NCBI RefSeq assembly: GCF_000378425.1
Contig: NZ_KB899809.1
Coordinates: 62,001-126,000, forward strand
Length of the DNA stretch: 64,000 nucleotides
From: Cohnella laeviribosi DSM 21336
GTDB taxonomy: Bacteria; Bacillota; Bacilli; Paenibacillales; Paenibacillaceae
Reading direction: 5' to 3'
Numbering within the stretch: the stretch's first letter is position 1; every line of letters starts with the position of its first letter. Shown in pieces: positions 50,015 through 59,326 of this stretch. Made by a program: the position numbers and the translations under genes. Below the pieces are notes generated by a model, which searched no databases, was not told where the DNA came from, and saw nothing but the letters and a program-made list of their open reading frames with translations.

Positions 50015-51799
50015 TTACACGACGTACGATTCCGACTCGATTACGTTTGCGGCGATTTGCCGTTTTAAGCCCAGCGCGTTGACGGGGGTCCGTTTCGTCC
50101 ATTTTTTCAGCGCGGACAGCAGCGTGCGGAGCGTATCCCCCGTTTCCATCGCGGCCAGCGCTTCTTTCGCCCACGCCTCGATCCGTCCGAATTCGTCGTG
50201 GACGAAGGCGGTTGCCATTGCGATCGCAAGCTCCGCCTTCCGCTCGCCGGCGCGATCGATCCGCTTCCGGGTTCGGAGCAGCACGCTTTCCATCGCATAG
50301 ATCGCGATCATCATATCCGCAAGAAGGCTGACAATCTCCTGCTCCTTCTCAAGCTTCGTCTGATACTTTTGCACGGCCTGGGCGCCGATCAGCAGAAAGA
50401 TTTTTTTGGCCATCGACAGCAAATGGGATTCCTGCGCCAGCGGACCTTCCAGGCTCGGGACCGGCCTCGGCTCCGTCAGCTCCGCCTGCAGCGCCATCGC
50501 CTTCGGCAGCAGCGGCAGCTCGCCCTTCAAAGCTTTCTTGATCAGCGCTCCCGGAATGAGCAGCCGGTTGATTTCGTTGGTTCCTTCGAAAATGCGGTTG
50601 ATCCGGGAGTCGCGGTACATGCGTTCGATGGGATACTCCTGGATAAAGCCGTAGCCGCCGTGAATTTGCACGCCTTCGTCGACGACAAAATCGAGCGTCT
50701 CCGAGCCGAACACCTTGTTGATCGAGCATTCGATCTGGTATTCCGCGATCGCCTTGGCCGACTGATAGCCGACATCCGGACTTGCGTGATCCACGTCGGC
50801 AAGGCCGACGTCGAACAGACCCGCCGTCCGGTACACCATGCTTTCCAGCGCGTAGGTGCGGACGTTCATCTCGGCCAGCTTTTTGCCGATCAGCGGGAAG
50901 GAGGAAATCGGGCGGCCGAACTGCCGGCGTTCGTTCGCGTATTTGGCGGCGAATTCGATCGCGTTTTTCGCCGAACCCACGCAGCCTGCGGCCAGCTTGA
51001 AGCGCCCGATGTTCAAAATGTTGAAGGCGATCAGATGGCCTTTGCCGACTTCCCAGAGCAGGTTCTCCGCCGGCACCTTCACATCCTCCAGAATCAGCGG
51101 GCACGTGGACGAGCCCTTGATGCCCATCTTCTTTTCCTCCGGCCCGACGCTTACGCCCTCCATCGTCCGTTCCACGATAAACGTGCTGAAATCGGTTCCG
51201 TTCACTTTGGCGTAAACGATAAAGAGATCGGCAAAACCCGCATTCGTAATGAACTGCTTCGTTCCGTTCAGCACGTAATGGGTGCCGTCCTCGGACAGCT
51301 TTGCCGTCGTCTTCGCCCCGAGCGCGTCCGATCCGGACGACGGCTCGGTCAGGCAGTAAGCGGCGATAATCTCGCCGGAGGCCAGCTTCGGCAAATATTT
51401 GCGCTTTTGCGCCTCCGTTCCGAAATAGACGATGGGCAGCGTGCCGATGCCGACATGGGCGCCGAACGACAGCGCGAACGAAGCCGCCTTCGTCAGCCGT
51501 TCGTTGATCAGCGTCGTGCTCACCTTATCCAGTCCCATGCCTCCGTAGGCTTCCGGGACGTCCGCCCCGAGCAGGCCGATCTCGCCCGCTTTGCGCAGCA
51601 GCCGCACCGTCAGGTCGTAATTCAGCTTCTCGACTTCCTCGTCCCGGGGGGCGACTTCCGCGGCCACGAACTGCTCCGTCGTTTCGGCGATCATCCGCTG
51701 CTCGTCGCTGAAATCCTCCGGCGTCGTCACGTGCCGGCTGTCGATGTCCTCGATCACGAAGCTGCCGCCCGGCACTTTAGCGTACGTTCGTTCGCTCAT
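50015..51799 (-). CDS. fadE: Acyl-CoA dehydrogenase
   Basis: A 594-residue flavoenzyme, the same length as FadE of Bacillus subtilis. It has the acyl-CoA dehydrogenase signature AAYCLTEPSSGSDALGAKTT, GTKQFITNAGFADLFIVYAK, KMGIKGSSTCPLILEDV, GGYGFIQEYPIERMYRDSRI and NRIFEGTNEINRLLIPG (catalytic Glu region), plus a C-terminal extension typical of this subgroup. It makes the first oxidation of beta-oxidation and passes electrons to ETF, encoded to the right. CGAGGAGAGG precedes the ATG. Confidence 0.95.
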   Translation of the reverse strand: MSERTYAKVPGGSFVIEDIDSRHVTTPEDFSDEQRMIAETTEQFVAAEVAPRDEEVEKLNYDLTVRLLRKAGEIGLLGADVPEAYGGMGLDKVSTTLINERLTKAASFALSFGAHVGIGTLPIVYFGTEAQKRKYLPKLASGEIIAAYCLTEPSSGSDALGAKTTAKLSEDGTHYVLNGTKQFITNAGFADLFIVYAKVNGTDFSTFIVERTMEGVSVGPEEKKMGIKGSSTCPLILEDVKVPAENLLWEVGKGHLIAFNILNIGRFKLAAGCVGSAKNAIEFAAKYANERRQFGRPISSFPLIGKKLAEMNVRTYALESMVYRTAGLFDVGLADVDHASPDVGYQSAKAIAEYQIECSINKVFGSETLDFVVDEGVQIHGGYGFIQEYPIERMYRDSRINRIFEGTNEINRLLIPGALIKKALKGELPLLPKAMALQAELTEPRPVPSLEGPLAQESHLLSMAKKIFLLIGAQAVQKYQTKLEKEQEIVSLLADMMIAIYAMESVLLRTRKRIDRAGERKAELAIAMATAFVHDEFGRIEAWAKEALAAMETGDTLRTLLSALKKWTKRTPVNALGLKRQIAANVIESESYVV

Positions 51800-51826
51800 G
51801 CGATCCTCTCCTCGTTATCGGATGGT

Positions 51827-53011
51827 TCATTCGGGATGGACTTCCAACACGCCGGCCGCGCCCATGCCGCCGCCGATGCACATCGAGACGACGCCGTAGC
51901 CGCCGCCTCTGCGGCGGAGCTCCCCGATCAGCGTCGCCGTCAGCTTCGTTCCCGTGCAGCCGAGCGGGTGGCCGAGCGCGATCGCGCCCCCGTTCACGTT
52001 GACTTTGTCTTCGTCGATGCCGAGCTCGCGGATAATATGCAGGCACTGCGAGGCGAACGCTTCGTTGATTTCGAACAGCGCGACGTCCGCCAGCGAGATG
52101 CCGGCCATCTTGAGCGCCTTCGGAATCGCCCGGACCGGGCCGACGCCCATCAGCTCCGGCTCCACGCCGGAGAGGGCGAACGAGCGAAACGTCGCAAGCG
52201 GCGCAAGCTGCCGCCGCTCGGCTTCCCGCCTGCTCATGACGACGACCGCCGCCGCGCCGTCGCTCATCTGCGAGGCGTTGCCGGCGGTGACGGTGCCGCC
52301 CTGCTTGAAGCTCGGCTTCAGCCTTGCCAGCGCCTCCGGCGTCGTGTCCGTGCGGACGCCTTCGTCGGTGTCGAACAGAATCGACCGCGTCTGCAAGCGG
52401 CCGGCGTCGTCGAAGCTTTTCAGCTCCGCGCGGATCGGAACGATCTCGTCCTTGAACTTTCCTTCCGCGATCGCCTTGGCCGCTCTTTGGTGCGAGCGCA
52501 GGGCAAACCGGTCCTGATCCTCGCGGGAAATGCCGAAGCGCTCGGCGACGCGCTCCGCCGTGTGTCCCATCGCCATGTACACTTCCGGCATCCGCTCGAC
52601 GATTCGCGGATTCGGCGACAGGCGAAATCCCGTCATCGGCACGCGGCTCATGCTCTCCACGCCGCCCGCGATCAGCACGTCGGCATGCCCGAGCATAATC
52701 CGCTCCGCCGCCATGGCGATCGACTGCAGGCCGGAGGAACAGAACCGGTTGACCGTCATCGCCGGAACGGTGACGGGAAATCCGGCGTACAGCGCCATAA
52801 TGCGGGCGAAGTTCAGCCCCTGCTCGCCTTCCGGCATGGCGCAGCCGATGATGATGTCCTCGACGTCTTCCTTTTGCAGGCCGGGTGCCCGCTCGACCGC
52901 CGCTTCCAGCACGGCTTTGCCCATATCGTCCGCGCGCGTCTGCGAAAGGGCGCCCTTTTTCGCTTTGCCGACCGCCGTTCGCGCCATCGATACGATGACT
53001 GCTTCTTGCAA
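51827..53011 (-). CDS. fadA: Acetyl-CoA C-acyltransferase (3-ketoacyl-CoA thiolase)
   Basis: A 394-residue thiolase. The nucleophilic Cys is in VNRFCSSGLQSIAMAAERIM, GGVESMSRVPM follows, NEAFASQ holds the Asn-Glu motif, GGAIALGHPLGCTGTKL the catalytic His and CIGGGMGAAGVLEV the second Cys. It cleaves 3-ketoacyl-CoA, ending each cycle. The TTG start follows GGAGGGG. It lies 22 bases after fadN. Confidence 0.95.
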   Translation of the reverse strand: MQEAVIVSMARTAVGKAKKGALSQTRADDMGKAVLEAAVERAPGLQKEDVEDIIIGCAMPEGEQGLNFARIMALYAGFPVTVPAMTVNRFCSSGLQSIAMAAERIMLGHADVLIAGGVESMSRVPMTGFRLSPNPRIVERMPEVYMAMGHTAERVAERFGISREDQDRFALRSHQRAAKAIAEGKFKDEIVPIRAELKSFDDAGRLQTRSILFDTDEGVRTDTTPEALARLKPSFKQGGTVTAGNASQMSDGAAAVVVMSRREAERRQLAPLATFRSFALSGVEPELMGVGPVRAIPKALKMAGISLADVALFEINEAFASQCLHIIRELGIDEDKVNVNGGAIALGHPLGCTGTKLTATLIGELRRRGGGYGVVSMCIGGGMGAAGVLEVHPE

Positions 53012-53033
53012 GGTGATCCCCTCCTTCCGATGT

Positions 53034-55430
53034 TCAGTTGCGGAGCGGTTTGCCCTTGGCGAGCATATGCTGCATCCGCTGCCTCGTTTTCGGTTCTCCG
53101 CACAGGCTCAGGAAAGCTTCCCGCTCCAGATCGAGCATGTACTGCTCGGTGACCAGCGCCCCCGCCGGGGCGTCTCCGCCGGCGAGCACATGCGCGAGCT
53201 TCTTGGCGATCAGCAGATCGTGATCGCTGATCCAGCCGCTCTCGCGCATCCCGATTGCGGCGAGCTGCAGCACGGCCTTGCCTTCGGCGCCGGCCACCCG
53301 GATGCGTTCTTCCGCAATCGGTTCGTATCCGCCGTCCGCCAGACGCAGCACCGCCTGCTTCGCTTCGTGGATGGCGTAGCCGGGATTGACGACCACGCGG
53401 TCCGTCGGCTTCAGATAGCCGAGCTTGCGGGCGTCGTGGCCGCTTGTCGACACTTTCGCCATGCCGATCAGTTCAAAGTAGCGGTTGAGGTAGGGCTGCA
53501 GGTCCGCTTCGGCAAGCGCCGCCTGCCGGCTGGCCCTGAGCGCCAGCTCCTTGCAGCCGCCGCCCGCCGGAATGAGTCCGACCCCCGTTTCCACCAGCCC
53601 GTAATACGTCTCCGCCGATGCGATCACCTGGTCGGCCGGCAAGCACACCTCCACGCCGCCGCCGAGCGTCATCCGGTGCGGCGCGGCCACGACCGGCTTC
53701 TCGCACCGCTTCAGCTTGAGCATCGTGTTCTGGAACAGGCGGATGATGTCGTCGATTTCCTCCCATTCCTCGTCCTGCGCTTCCATAAGCAGCAGCATCA
53801 GGTTGGCGCCGACGCAGAAGTTGCGGCCCTCGTTCGCAATGACAAGCCCCCGGAAATTGCGGTTGACCTCCTCGACGCTTTGCGAAATCATCGACAAGAT
53901 GTCCTCGCCGATCGCATTGTTCGGAGAATGGAATTCCAGGCAGGCGACACCGTCGCCGAGGTCGATAAGGCTGGCCCCCGCATTGCTTTTGACCACCCGG
54001 TTTTGCTCCTTCAAATCGCGCAGCGAAATGCGTTCGGGCGGCCGCTCGTCGCGCGCGTAGCCGGACGAAGAAGCGAAATACAGCGTCCCGTTCTCCTTCT
54101 TGTAAAACGACTCGTTCCCTTGGGCGATCCAGTCCTTGACCCAGGCGGGAACCCGCAGCCCCTCTTCCTCCATCTTCTTCGCGGAACGGACCAGCCCGAT
54201 CGCATCCCACGTTTCAAACGGGCCGAGCTCCCAGTTGAATCCCCCCTTCATCGCTTCGTCGACGGCCCGGATGTCGTCCGCGATCTCGCCGATCTTCTCG
54301 GCGGAATAGACGAGCACCCGCTTCAGCACGTTCCAGGCGAATTCGGCGTAGCGGTCGCCCCCGGAAAGCAGCGCGTTCAGCCTGGCGCGGGCGCCTTTGG
54401 CCAGCTTCGCCGCTTCCAGCGAGCCGGAGGAGACTTTCCGAGAGGGGCGGTATTCCATCGTCTTCAGGTCGAGCGACCAAATTTCCGAACCGCCCGCGCC
54501 TTTCCGCTTCCAGTAGAAGCCCTGTCCGGACTTTTCCCCGAGGCGGCCCTGCGCCACAATCGCCTTCAGCGCGTCCGGAGCCTTAAAGATAGCCCGTTCC
54601 TCCGCGTCCGTTACATTCGCATGCACATTGTCCGCGACGAACAGGAACGTATCCAGCCCGACCAGATCGAGCGTGCGAAACGTGGCGCTCTTCGGCCGGC
54701 CCATGGCGGGACCCGTAACCGCATCCGCTTCCTCGACCGTAAGCCCCCGTTCCGTCATTTCGCGCAGCGTCACGAGCAGGCCGTACGTGCCGATCCGGTT
54801 GGCGATAAAGTTCGGCGTATCCTTGGCGATTACGACCGTTTTGCCCAGAACGCGCTCGCAGAAAACGCGGAACGTCTTGACCAGCTCCGGATCGGTGCTT
54901 GCTCTGGGGATCAGTTCGAGCAGCGGCATGTACCGGGGCGGATTAAAAAAGTGCGTGCCGAGAAAACATCGCCGAAACGCTTCGCTTCTTCCTTCCGCCA
55001 TCCGGTTGATCGAAATGCCCGACGTGTTGGAGCTGACGATGGTGCCGGGCTTCCAATGCCGCTCCACCCGTCCGAGAAGCTCGCGCTTCACGTCCAGATT
55101 TTCGACCACGGCTTCGATTACCCAGTCTGCCTCGCCGATCAGCTCCAAATGATCCTCCAGGTTCCCCGGCGTAATGCGGCTTGCAAAGTCGTCGTCGTAC
55201 AGCGGAGCCGGACTGGTTTTGCGCAAATTCGCAATCGCCGCCGTGGCCAGACGGTTGCGGACGGCAGGATGCTCCGCCGTGTAGCCTTTTTCGATTTCCG
55301 TCTCCGTCAGCTGCCTGGGCACGATATCAAGCAGCAGGCAGGAAATCCCGACGTTCGCCAGGTGAGCCGCAATGGCCGAGCCCATGACGCCCGAGCCGAT
55401 GACGGCCGCTTTCCGAATCGGTTTCCTCAT
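53034..55430 (-). CDS. fadN: 3-hydroxyacyl-CoA dehydrogenase / enoyl-CoA hydratase fusion
   Basis: A 798-residue bifunctional enzyme close to the length of Bacillus FadN (789). The N-terminal dehydrogenase has KAAVIGSGVMGSAIAAHLAN, SNTSGISINRMAEG and GTHFFNPPRYMPLLELI with the catalytic His, then GLLVTLREMTERGL. The C-terminal hydratase/isomerase part has CLEFHSPNNAIGEDI, GLVIANEGRNFCVGANLML and PHRMTLGGGVEVCLPADQVI. The ATG at 55430 follows GGGAGGAAGGG; the frame runs further upstream without homology. It performs the middle two steps of the cycle. Confidence 0.95.
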   Translation of the reverse strand: MRKPIRKAAVIGSGVMGSAIAAHLANVGISCLLLDIVPRQLTETEIEKGYTAEHPAVRNRLATAAIANLRKTSPAPLYDDDFASRITPGNLEDHLELIGEADWVIEAVVENLDVKRELLGRVERHWKPGTIVSSNTSGISINRMAEGRSEAFRRCFLGTHFFNPPRYMPLLELIPRASTDPELVKTFRVFCERVLGKTVVIAKDTPNFIANRIGTYGLLVTLREMTERGLTVEEADAVTGPAMGRPKSATFRTLDLVGLDTFLFVADNVHANVTDAEERAIFKAPDALKAIVAQGRLGEKSGQGFYWKRKGAGGSEIWSLDLKTMEYRPSRKVSSGSLEAAKLAKGARARLNALLSGGDRYAEFAWNVLKRVLVYSAEKIGEIADDIRAVDEAMKGGFNWELGPFETWDAIGLVRSAKKMEEEGLRVPAWVKDWIAQGNESFYKKENGTLYFASSSGYARDERPPERISLRDLKEQNRVVKSNAGASLIDLGDGVACLEFHSPNNAIGEDILSMISQSVEEVNRNFRGLVIANEGRNFCVGANLMLLLMEAQDEEWEEIDDIIRLFQNTMLKLKRCEKPVVAAPHRMTLGGGVEVCLPADQVIASAETYYGLVETGVGLIPAGGGCKELALRASRQAALAEADLQPYLNRYFELIGMAKVSTSGHDARKLGYLKPTDRVVVNPGYAIHEAKQAVLRLADGGYEPIAEERIRVAGAEGKAVLQLAAIGMRESGWISDHDLLIAKKLAHVLAGGDAPAGALVTEQYMLDLEREAFLSLCGEPKTRQRMQHMLAKGKPLRN

Positions 55431-55447
55431 CTTCCCTTCCTCCCTCA

Positions 55448-57610
55448 TTACGGTTGGACAGCGGTTGGGCCGAATACCGCAAGCTCCAGCAGCTCGGCGA
55501 TGTCCCTCGCCTTGACCTCGCCCTCGGCTTCTTTCGACTTGATGCCGTCTTCCATCATCGTCAGGCAATACGGGCAGGCGCTGCCGATTACGGTCGGCCT
55601 GACGGACAGCAGCTGCTCGGTCCGGGCCAGATTGACCCGCTTGCCGCCCGTCTCCTCCATCCACATCATGCCGCCTCCGGCGCCGCAGCACATGCCGTTC
55701 TCCCGGGAACGCGGAATTTCGGCAAGACGCACGCCCGGAATCGCTTTCAGCACGCTGCGCGGCGGGTCGTAAACGCCGTTGTAGCGGCCCAAATAGCAGG
55801 AATCATGCACGGTCACGACTTCGTTTACTTCGAATGCCGGCTTGAGCCGTCCTTCCCGCACAAGCCGCTCGAGCAGCTGCGTATGATGAAGCACTTCCAC
55901 CCCCTCGAGCCCGAATTGCGGATATTCGTTTTTCAGCGTATTAAAGGTGTGCGGGCATGCGGTGACGATTTTTTGGACGCCGTACTTTTGAAAGGTCGCA
56001 ATGTTTTCCGCGCACAGCTGCTGAAACAACAGCTCGTTGCCCATGCGGCGGGGCGTATCGCCCGAGTTCTTCTCCTCGTTCCCCAGAATCGCGAAGCTCA
56101 CGCCCGCCTCGTTCATCAGGCGCGCCACCGCCCGCGACACTTTGCGGCTGCGCAAATCGTAGGACCCCATCGACCCGACGAAAAACAAATATTCGAATGC
56201 GGGATTTTCCTTGACGGTCGGCACCGGTATGCCGTCCAGTTCGGCGGTCCAGTTCGCCCGGTCGTTCCGGTTGATGCCCCAAGGGTTGCCTTGGCGCTCG
56301 ATATTTTGCATCGCCCGTTGGCCGTCGGGGGGAACGCTTCCTTGCATCAGCACCAGGTGCCGGCGCAGATCGACGATTTTGTCCACGTGCTCGTTGCCGA
56401 CCGGACACTGGTCCTCGCAATTCCGGCAGGTCGTGCACGACCAGATTTCGTCCTCCGTCATGACGTCGCCGATCAATTGAAGTTGCCGGGGATCTGCCTC
56501 TTGGCGTTTCCAGGTCTCCTTCTGCCACGCGAGCGTCGGCCGGATGTCGGTTGCGCTTCCGTCATCGCGCCAGTCTGCGCGGACCGTTTCCGCGCCCGCC
56601 AGCGCATGCGCCCCCGCCCCGGAAGAAGCGAGCAGATACGCCGGAACCCAGGGCGATTTGCCGGTTGCCGCCGCGCCTTTTTCCGTCAGATGATCGCGCA
56701 GCTTCGTAATCAGGTGCATCGGGGAAAGCGCCTTGCCGGTGCCGGAGGCCGGACAGACGTTCGTGCACCGCCCGCATTCGACGCATGCGTAAAGGTCGAG
56801 CATTTGCTTTCGGGACAAATCTTCGATGCGGCCGACGCCGAAGCTTTCCGCTTCTTCGTCCTCCAGATCCAGCTTGGACAGGCGACCGGGCGGTTCTTGC
56901 CGCCGGAACCAAAGGTTGATGGGAGCCGTGATGAGGTGAAAGTGTTTCGATTGGGGAACGTAGACGAGAAAAGAAAGCAGGATCAGCAGATGCAGCCACC
57001 AAAAAACGTAGAAAAGCGCTTCGGCCGCCCGCGCGGAGATGCCGCCGAAGGCCGCCGCGATCGCGGACGAAACCGGAGCGAATGCGGACGGTTCCAGGCC
57101 GTGCCAGCGCCGCTCGAAGCCGAGCGACAGCAGCACCGACAGCATCAGGGCGCCGATAAAGAAGAGGACGATGCTCGGCTTCCAGCCTTTTTTGAGCCTT
57201 GGCAGCTTCTCGACGTAGCGTCGGTATGCGGCGTAGCCGACAGCCAGCAGAATGAGAACGGCGGTGACTTCCTGCGTCCAGACGAAATAGCCGTAACCGG
57301 GAATCGGCAGGCGCCCGCCCCGCGTCAATCCGTGAACGATCAGGTCGACCGCCCCGAATTGGAGAATGATGAAGCCGTAGAAGATCGCGATGTGCATGAT
57401 GCCGCTTTTGATATCCTTGAGCAGCTTCGTCTGGCCGAACACTTGCGCGAAAAATTCCCCCCGCCGTTCCTTTCGGCCCCGCAAGCGGAAAGCGGCGGGC
57501 TTTCCGAGCTGCACGTACAGCCAGCGATGATATACGGCTTTGCCGAACAAATAGATGCCGTAGCCCGTCGCCATCAGAAACAGAATGACATTCAGCAGCT
57601 GCCAAACCAT
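55448..57610 (-). CDS. fadF: Membrane iron-sulfur ETF:menaquinone oxidoreductase-like protein
   Basis: A 720-residue protein similar to Bacillus FadF. The N-terminal part has about five membrane helices (MVWQLLNVILFLMATGYGIY, HIAIFYGFIILQFGAVDLIV) of the NarI/heme-binding type. A ferredoxin segment follows with CVECGRCTNVCPASGTGK and CTTCRNCEDQCPVGNEH, then two CCG domains (VTVHDSCYLGRYNGVY, MCCGAGGGMMWMEETGGKR). It probably moves electrons from ETF to menaquinone during fatty acid oxidation. The ATG at 57610 has AAAGGA upstream. First gene of the leftward operon, 18 bases before fadN. Confidence 0.92.
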   Translation of the reverse strand: MVWQLLNVILFLMATGYGIYLFGKAVYHRWLYVQLGKPAAFRLRGRKERRGEFFAQVFGQTKLLKDIKSGIMHIAIFYGFIILQFGAVDLIVHGLTRGGRLPIPGYGYFVWTQEVTAVLILLAVGYAAYRRYVEKLPRLKKGWKPSIVLFFIGALMLSVLLSLGFERRWHGLEPSAFAPVSSAIAAAFGGISARAAEALFYVFWWLHLLILLSFLVYVPQSKHFHLITAPINLWFRRQEPPGRLSKLDLEDEEAESFGVGRIEDLSRKQMLDLYACVECGRCTNVCPASGTGKALSPMHLITKLRDHLTEKGAAATGKSPWVPAYLLASSGAGAHALAGAETVRADWRDDGSATDIRPTLAWQKETWKRQEADPRQLQLIGDVMTEDEIWSCTTCRNCEDQCPVGNEHVDKIVDLRRHLVLMQGSVPPDGQRAMQNIERQGNPWGINRNDRANWTAELDGIPVPTVKENPAFEYLFFVGSMGSYDLRSRKVSRAVARLMNEAGVSFAILGNEEKNSGDTPRRMGNELLFQQLCAENIATFQKYGVQKIVTACPHTFNTLKNEYPQFGLEGVEVLHHTQLLERLVREGRLKPAFEVNEVVTVHDSCYLGRYNGVYDPPRSVLKAIPGVRLAEIPRSRENGMCCGAGGGMMWMEETGGKRVNLARTEQLLSVRPTVIGSACPYCLTMMEDGIKSKEAEGEVKARDIAELLELAVFGPTAVQP

Positions 57611-57749
57611 CGCTTTTCCCGTCCTTTCGTCGACCGGTAAAGGTGAAGCTGGACAACATCCGCAAGCGATTTCCATTCGGTTGACAATCAACTGGCGCAA
57701 AAAGACGCATTGACATCCGGCATCATTTTCCATAAGATGAGAGTAATAA

Positions 57750-57767
57750 TGAATGAGTATTCATTCA
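57750..57767. promoter_or_regulatory. FadR operator
   Basis: TGAATGAGTATTCATTCA is an 18-bp near-perfect palindrome. It fits the Bacillus FadR consensus TGAATGAMTANTCATTCA except for G at the M position. It lies between divergent fadF and fadR, 33 bases before the fadR start. Confidence 0.92.
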
Positions 57768-57799
57768 GTTGGCATTCATTTTAGCATTGAGGTGGCTCG

Positions 57800-58387
57800 A
57801 TGACAAGTAGGAAACTGGAAAAATTTGAAGCGATTCTGGACGCGGCGGAGAAAGTGATCGCGGAAAACGGCTTTCACGGCTCGCAGGTGTCGAGGATCGC
57901 CAAGGAGGCCGGAGTCGCCGACGGTACGATTTATTTATATTTTAAAAACAAGGAAGATATCCTCATCTCCCTGTTCCAAAATCGGCTCAGCAAGCTGGTC
58001 GGGATGATTGGCGACAGCATTCGCGATACCGGCACCGCCGGCGAAGCGCTGCGAAAAGTGTGCGAAATCCATTTCACCCAGCTTGAGCAAAATATCCATC
58101 TTGCCTACGTTACGCAAATCGAACTCCGGCAAAGCTCGCTCGAGCTGCGCAAGGCGATCGGCCAGTCCGTCAAGCCCTACATCCGGCTGATCGAGCAAAT
58201 TTTGCAACGAGGCGTCGAGGAAGGGTCGTTCCGCGCCGACCTGGACATCAAGCTGACCCGGCTGCTCGTCTTCGGCGCGATGGACGAAGTGGTCACCTCC
58301 TGGCTGATCTCCGGCCGAAAATATTCGCTGTCCGCGCAAGTGGACAAAACGGTCGAGTTTTTCATGAGGGGATTGGAAGCCAGATGA
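57800..58387 (+). CDS. fadR: TetR family fatty acid degradation repressor FadR
   Basis: A 195-residue TetR-family regulator. The HTH reads AAEKVIAENGFHGSQVSRIA, KEAGVADGTIYLYFKNKED; the C-terminal ligand domain matches Bacillus FadR (YsiA), which binds long-chain acyl-CoA. The nearby FadR palindrome implies repression of both the divergent fad operon and its own operon with etfBA. GAGGTGG precedes the ATG. Gap to etfB 59 bases. Confidence 0.95.
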   Translation: MTSRKLEKFEAILDAAEKVIAENGFHGSQVSRIAKEAGVADGTIYLYFKNKEDILISLFQNRLSKLVGMIGDSIRDTGTAGEALRKVCEIHFTQLEQNIHLAYVTQIELRQSSLELRKAIGQSVKPYIRLIEQILQRGVEEGSFRADLDIKLTRLLVFGAMDEVVTSWLISGRKYSLSAQVDKTVEFFMRGLEAR

Positions 58388-58446
58388 AACGCGCGGCGGT
58401 CGCTTAACGACCGGCCATTTAAACCATTCCGGAAGGAGTTTGCCGC

Positions 58447-59217
58447 ATGAACGTGTACGTCATTTTGAAGCAGACGTTCGATACGGAGGAGAAGATCGTC
58501 GTCCGGGACGGAGAGGTGGACGAAGAAGGCGTCAAGTTCACGATCAACCCGTATGACGAATATGCCGTCGAGGAAGCGCTGCGCCTGAAGGAACAGCTCG
58601 GGGGATCCGTAACCGTCGTGTCGGCCGGTCCTCCCCGCGCGGCGGAAGCGCTGCGGACGGCGCTCGCGATGGGCGCGGACGAAGCGGTTCTCCTTTCGGA
58701 CGAACGGATTCGGACCGACGAATACGGAATCGCCCGCCTGCTGGCCGCCTATTTCCGCAGCCGGACCTACGACCTGATTCTCGGCGGCAATTTCTCGGTC
58801 GACAACGGCGCCGGGCAGGTCGCCGTCCGGCTCGCCAAGCTGCTCGATCTTCCTCACGTCGGGTCCGTCACCCGGTTAAGCGTATCCGGCAACCGGGCGA
58901 CCGCCGAGCGCGACGCGGAAGGCGACACCGAGACGGTCGAAGTGCCCCTCCCCGCCCTCTTCACCGCGCAGCAGGGGCTGAACGATCCCCGGTACCCGTC
59001 GCTGCCGGGCATTATGAAGGCGAAGAAAAAGCCGTTCCAGCAGCTCGGCCTCGACGAATTGGGCCTGTCGGAAGCGGACATCGCCGCCAAAACGGAGCGG
59101 ACCTCGCTTTCCCTGCCGCCGGAGCGCAAGGCCGGGCGGATATTGCAAGGGTCGCCCCAGGAACAGGCATGCGAGCTGGTGCATCTGCTGAAAACGGAAG
59201 CGAAAGCGATCCCGTAA
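58447..59217 (+). CDS. etfB: Electron transfer flavoprotein beta subunit
   Basis: A 256-residue ETF beta subunit: NVYVILKQTFDTEEKIVV, INPYDEYAVEEALRLKEQLG, ALAMGADEAVLLSD, DLILGGNFSVDNGAGQVAVR and LPALFTAQQGLNDPRYPSLP. With EtfA it accepts electrons from acyl-CoA dehydrogenase. AAGGAG lies eight bases before the ATG. It follows fadR and precedes etfA in one operon. Confidence 0.96.
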   Translation: MNVYVILKQTFDTEEKIVVRDGEVDEEGVKFTINPYDEYAVEEALRLKEQLGGSVTVVSAGPPRAAEALRTALAMGADEAVLLSDERIRTDEYGIARLLAAYFRSRTYDLILGGNFSVDNGAGQVAVRLAKLLDLPHVGSVTRLSVSGNRATAERDAEGDTETVEVPLPALFTAQQGLNDPRYPSLPGIMKAKKKPFQQLGLDELGLSEADIAAKTERTSLSLPPERKAGRILQGSPQEQACELVHLLKTEAKAIP

Positions 59218-59326
59218 CCAGCGCAGGCCGCTATGGCGCCATCCGTTCCTACACGCGTCCTATACGCGGATTTGGCAGCTTCGTTTGGATGGAATGGGAT
59301 GATTTACGACGGAGGAGGAGATGGAA

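Noticed and set aside
50198-55772. Very long plus-strand frames (984 and 1080 codons) opposite the fad genes
   Set aside because: They mirror genes with clear homology; long antisense frames are expected in GC-rich codons and the products are Arg/Asp/Gln-rich without motifs.
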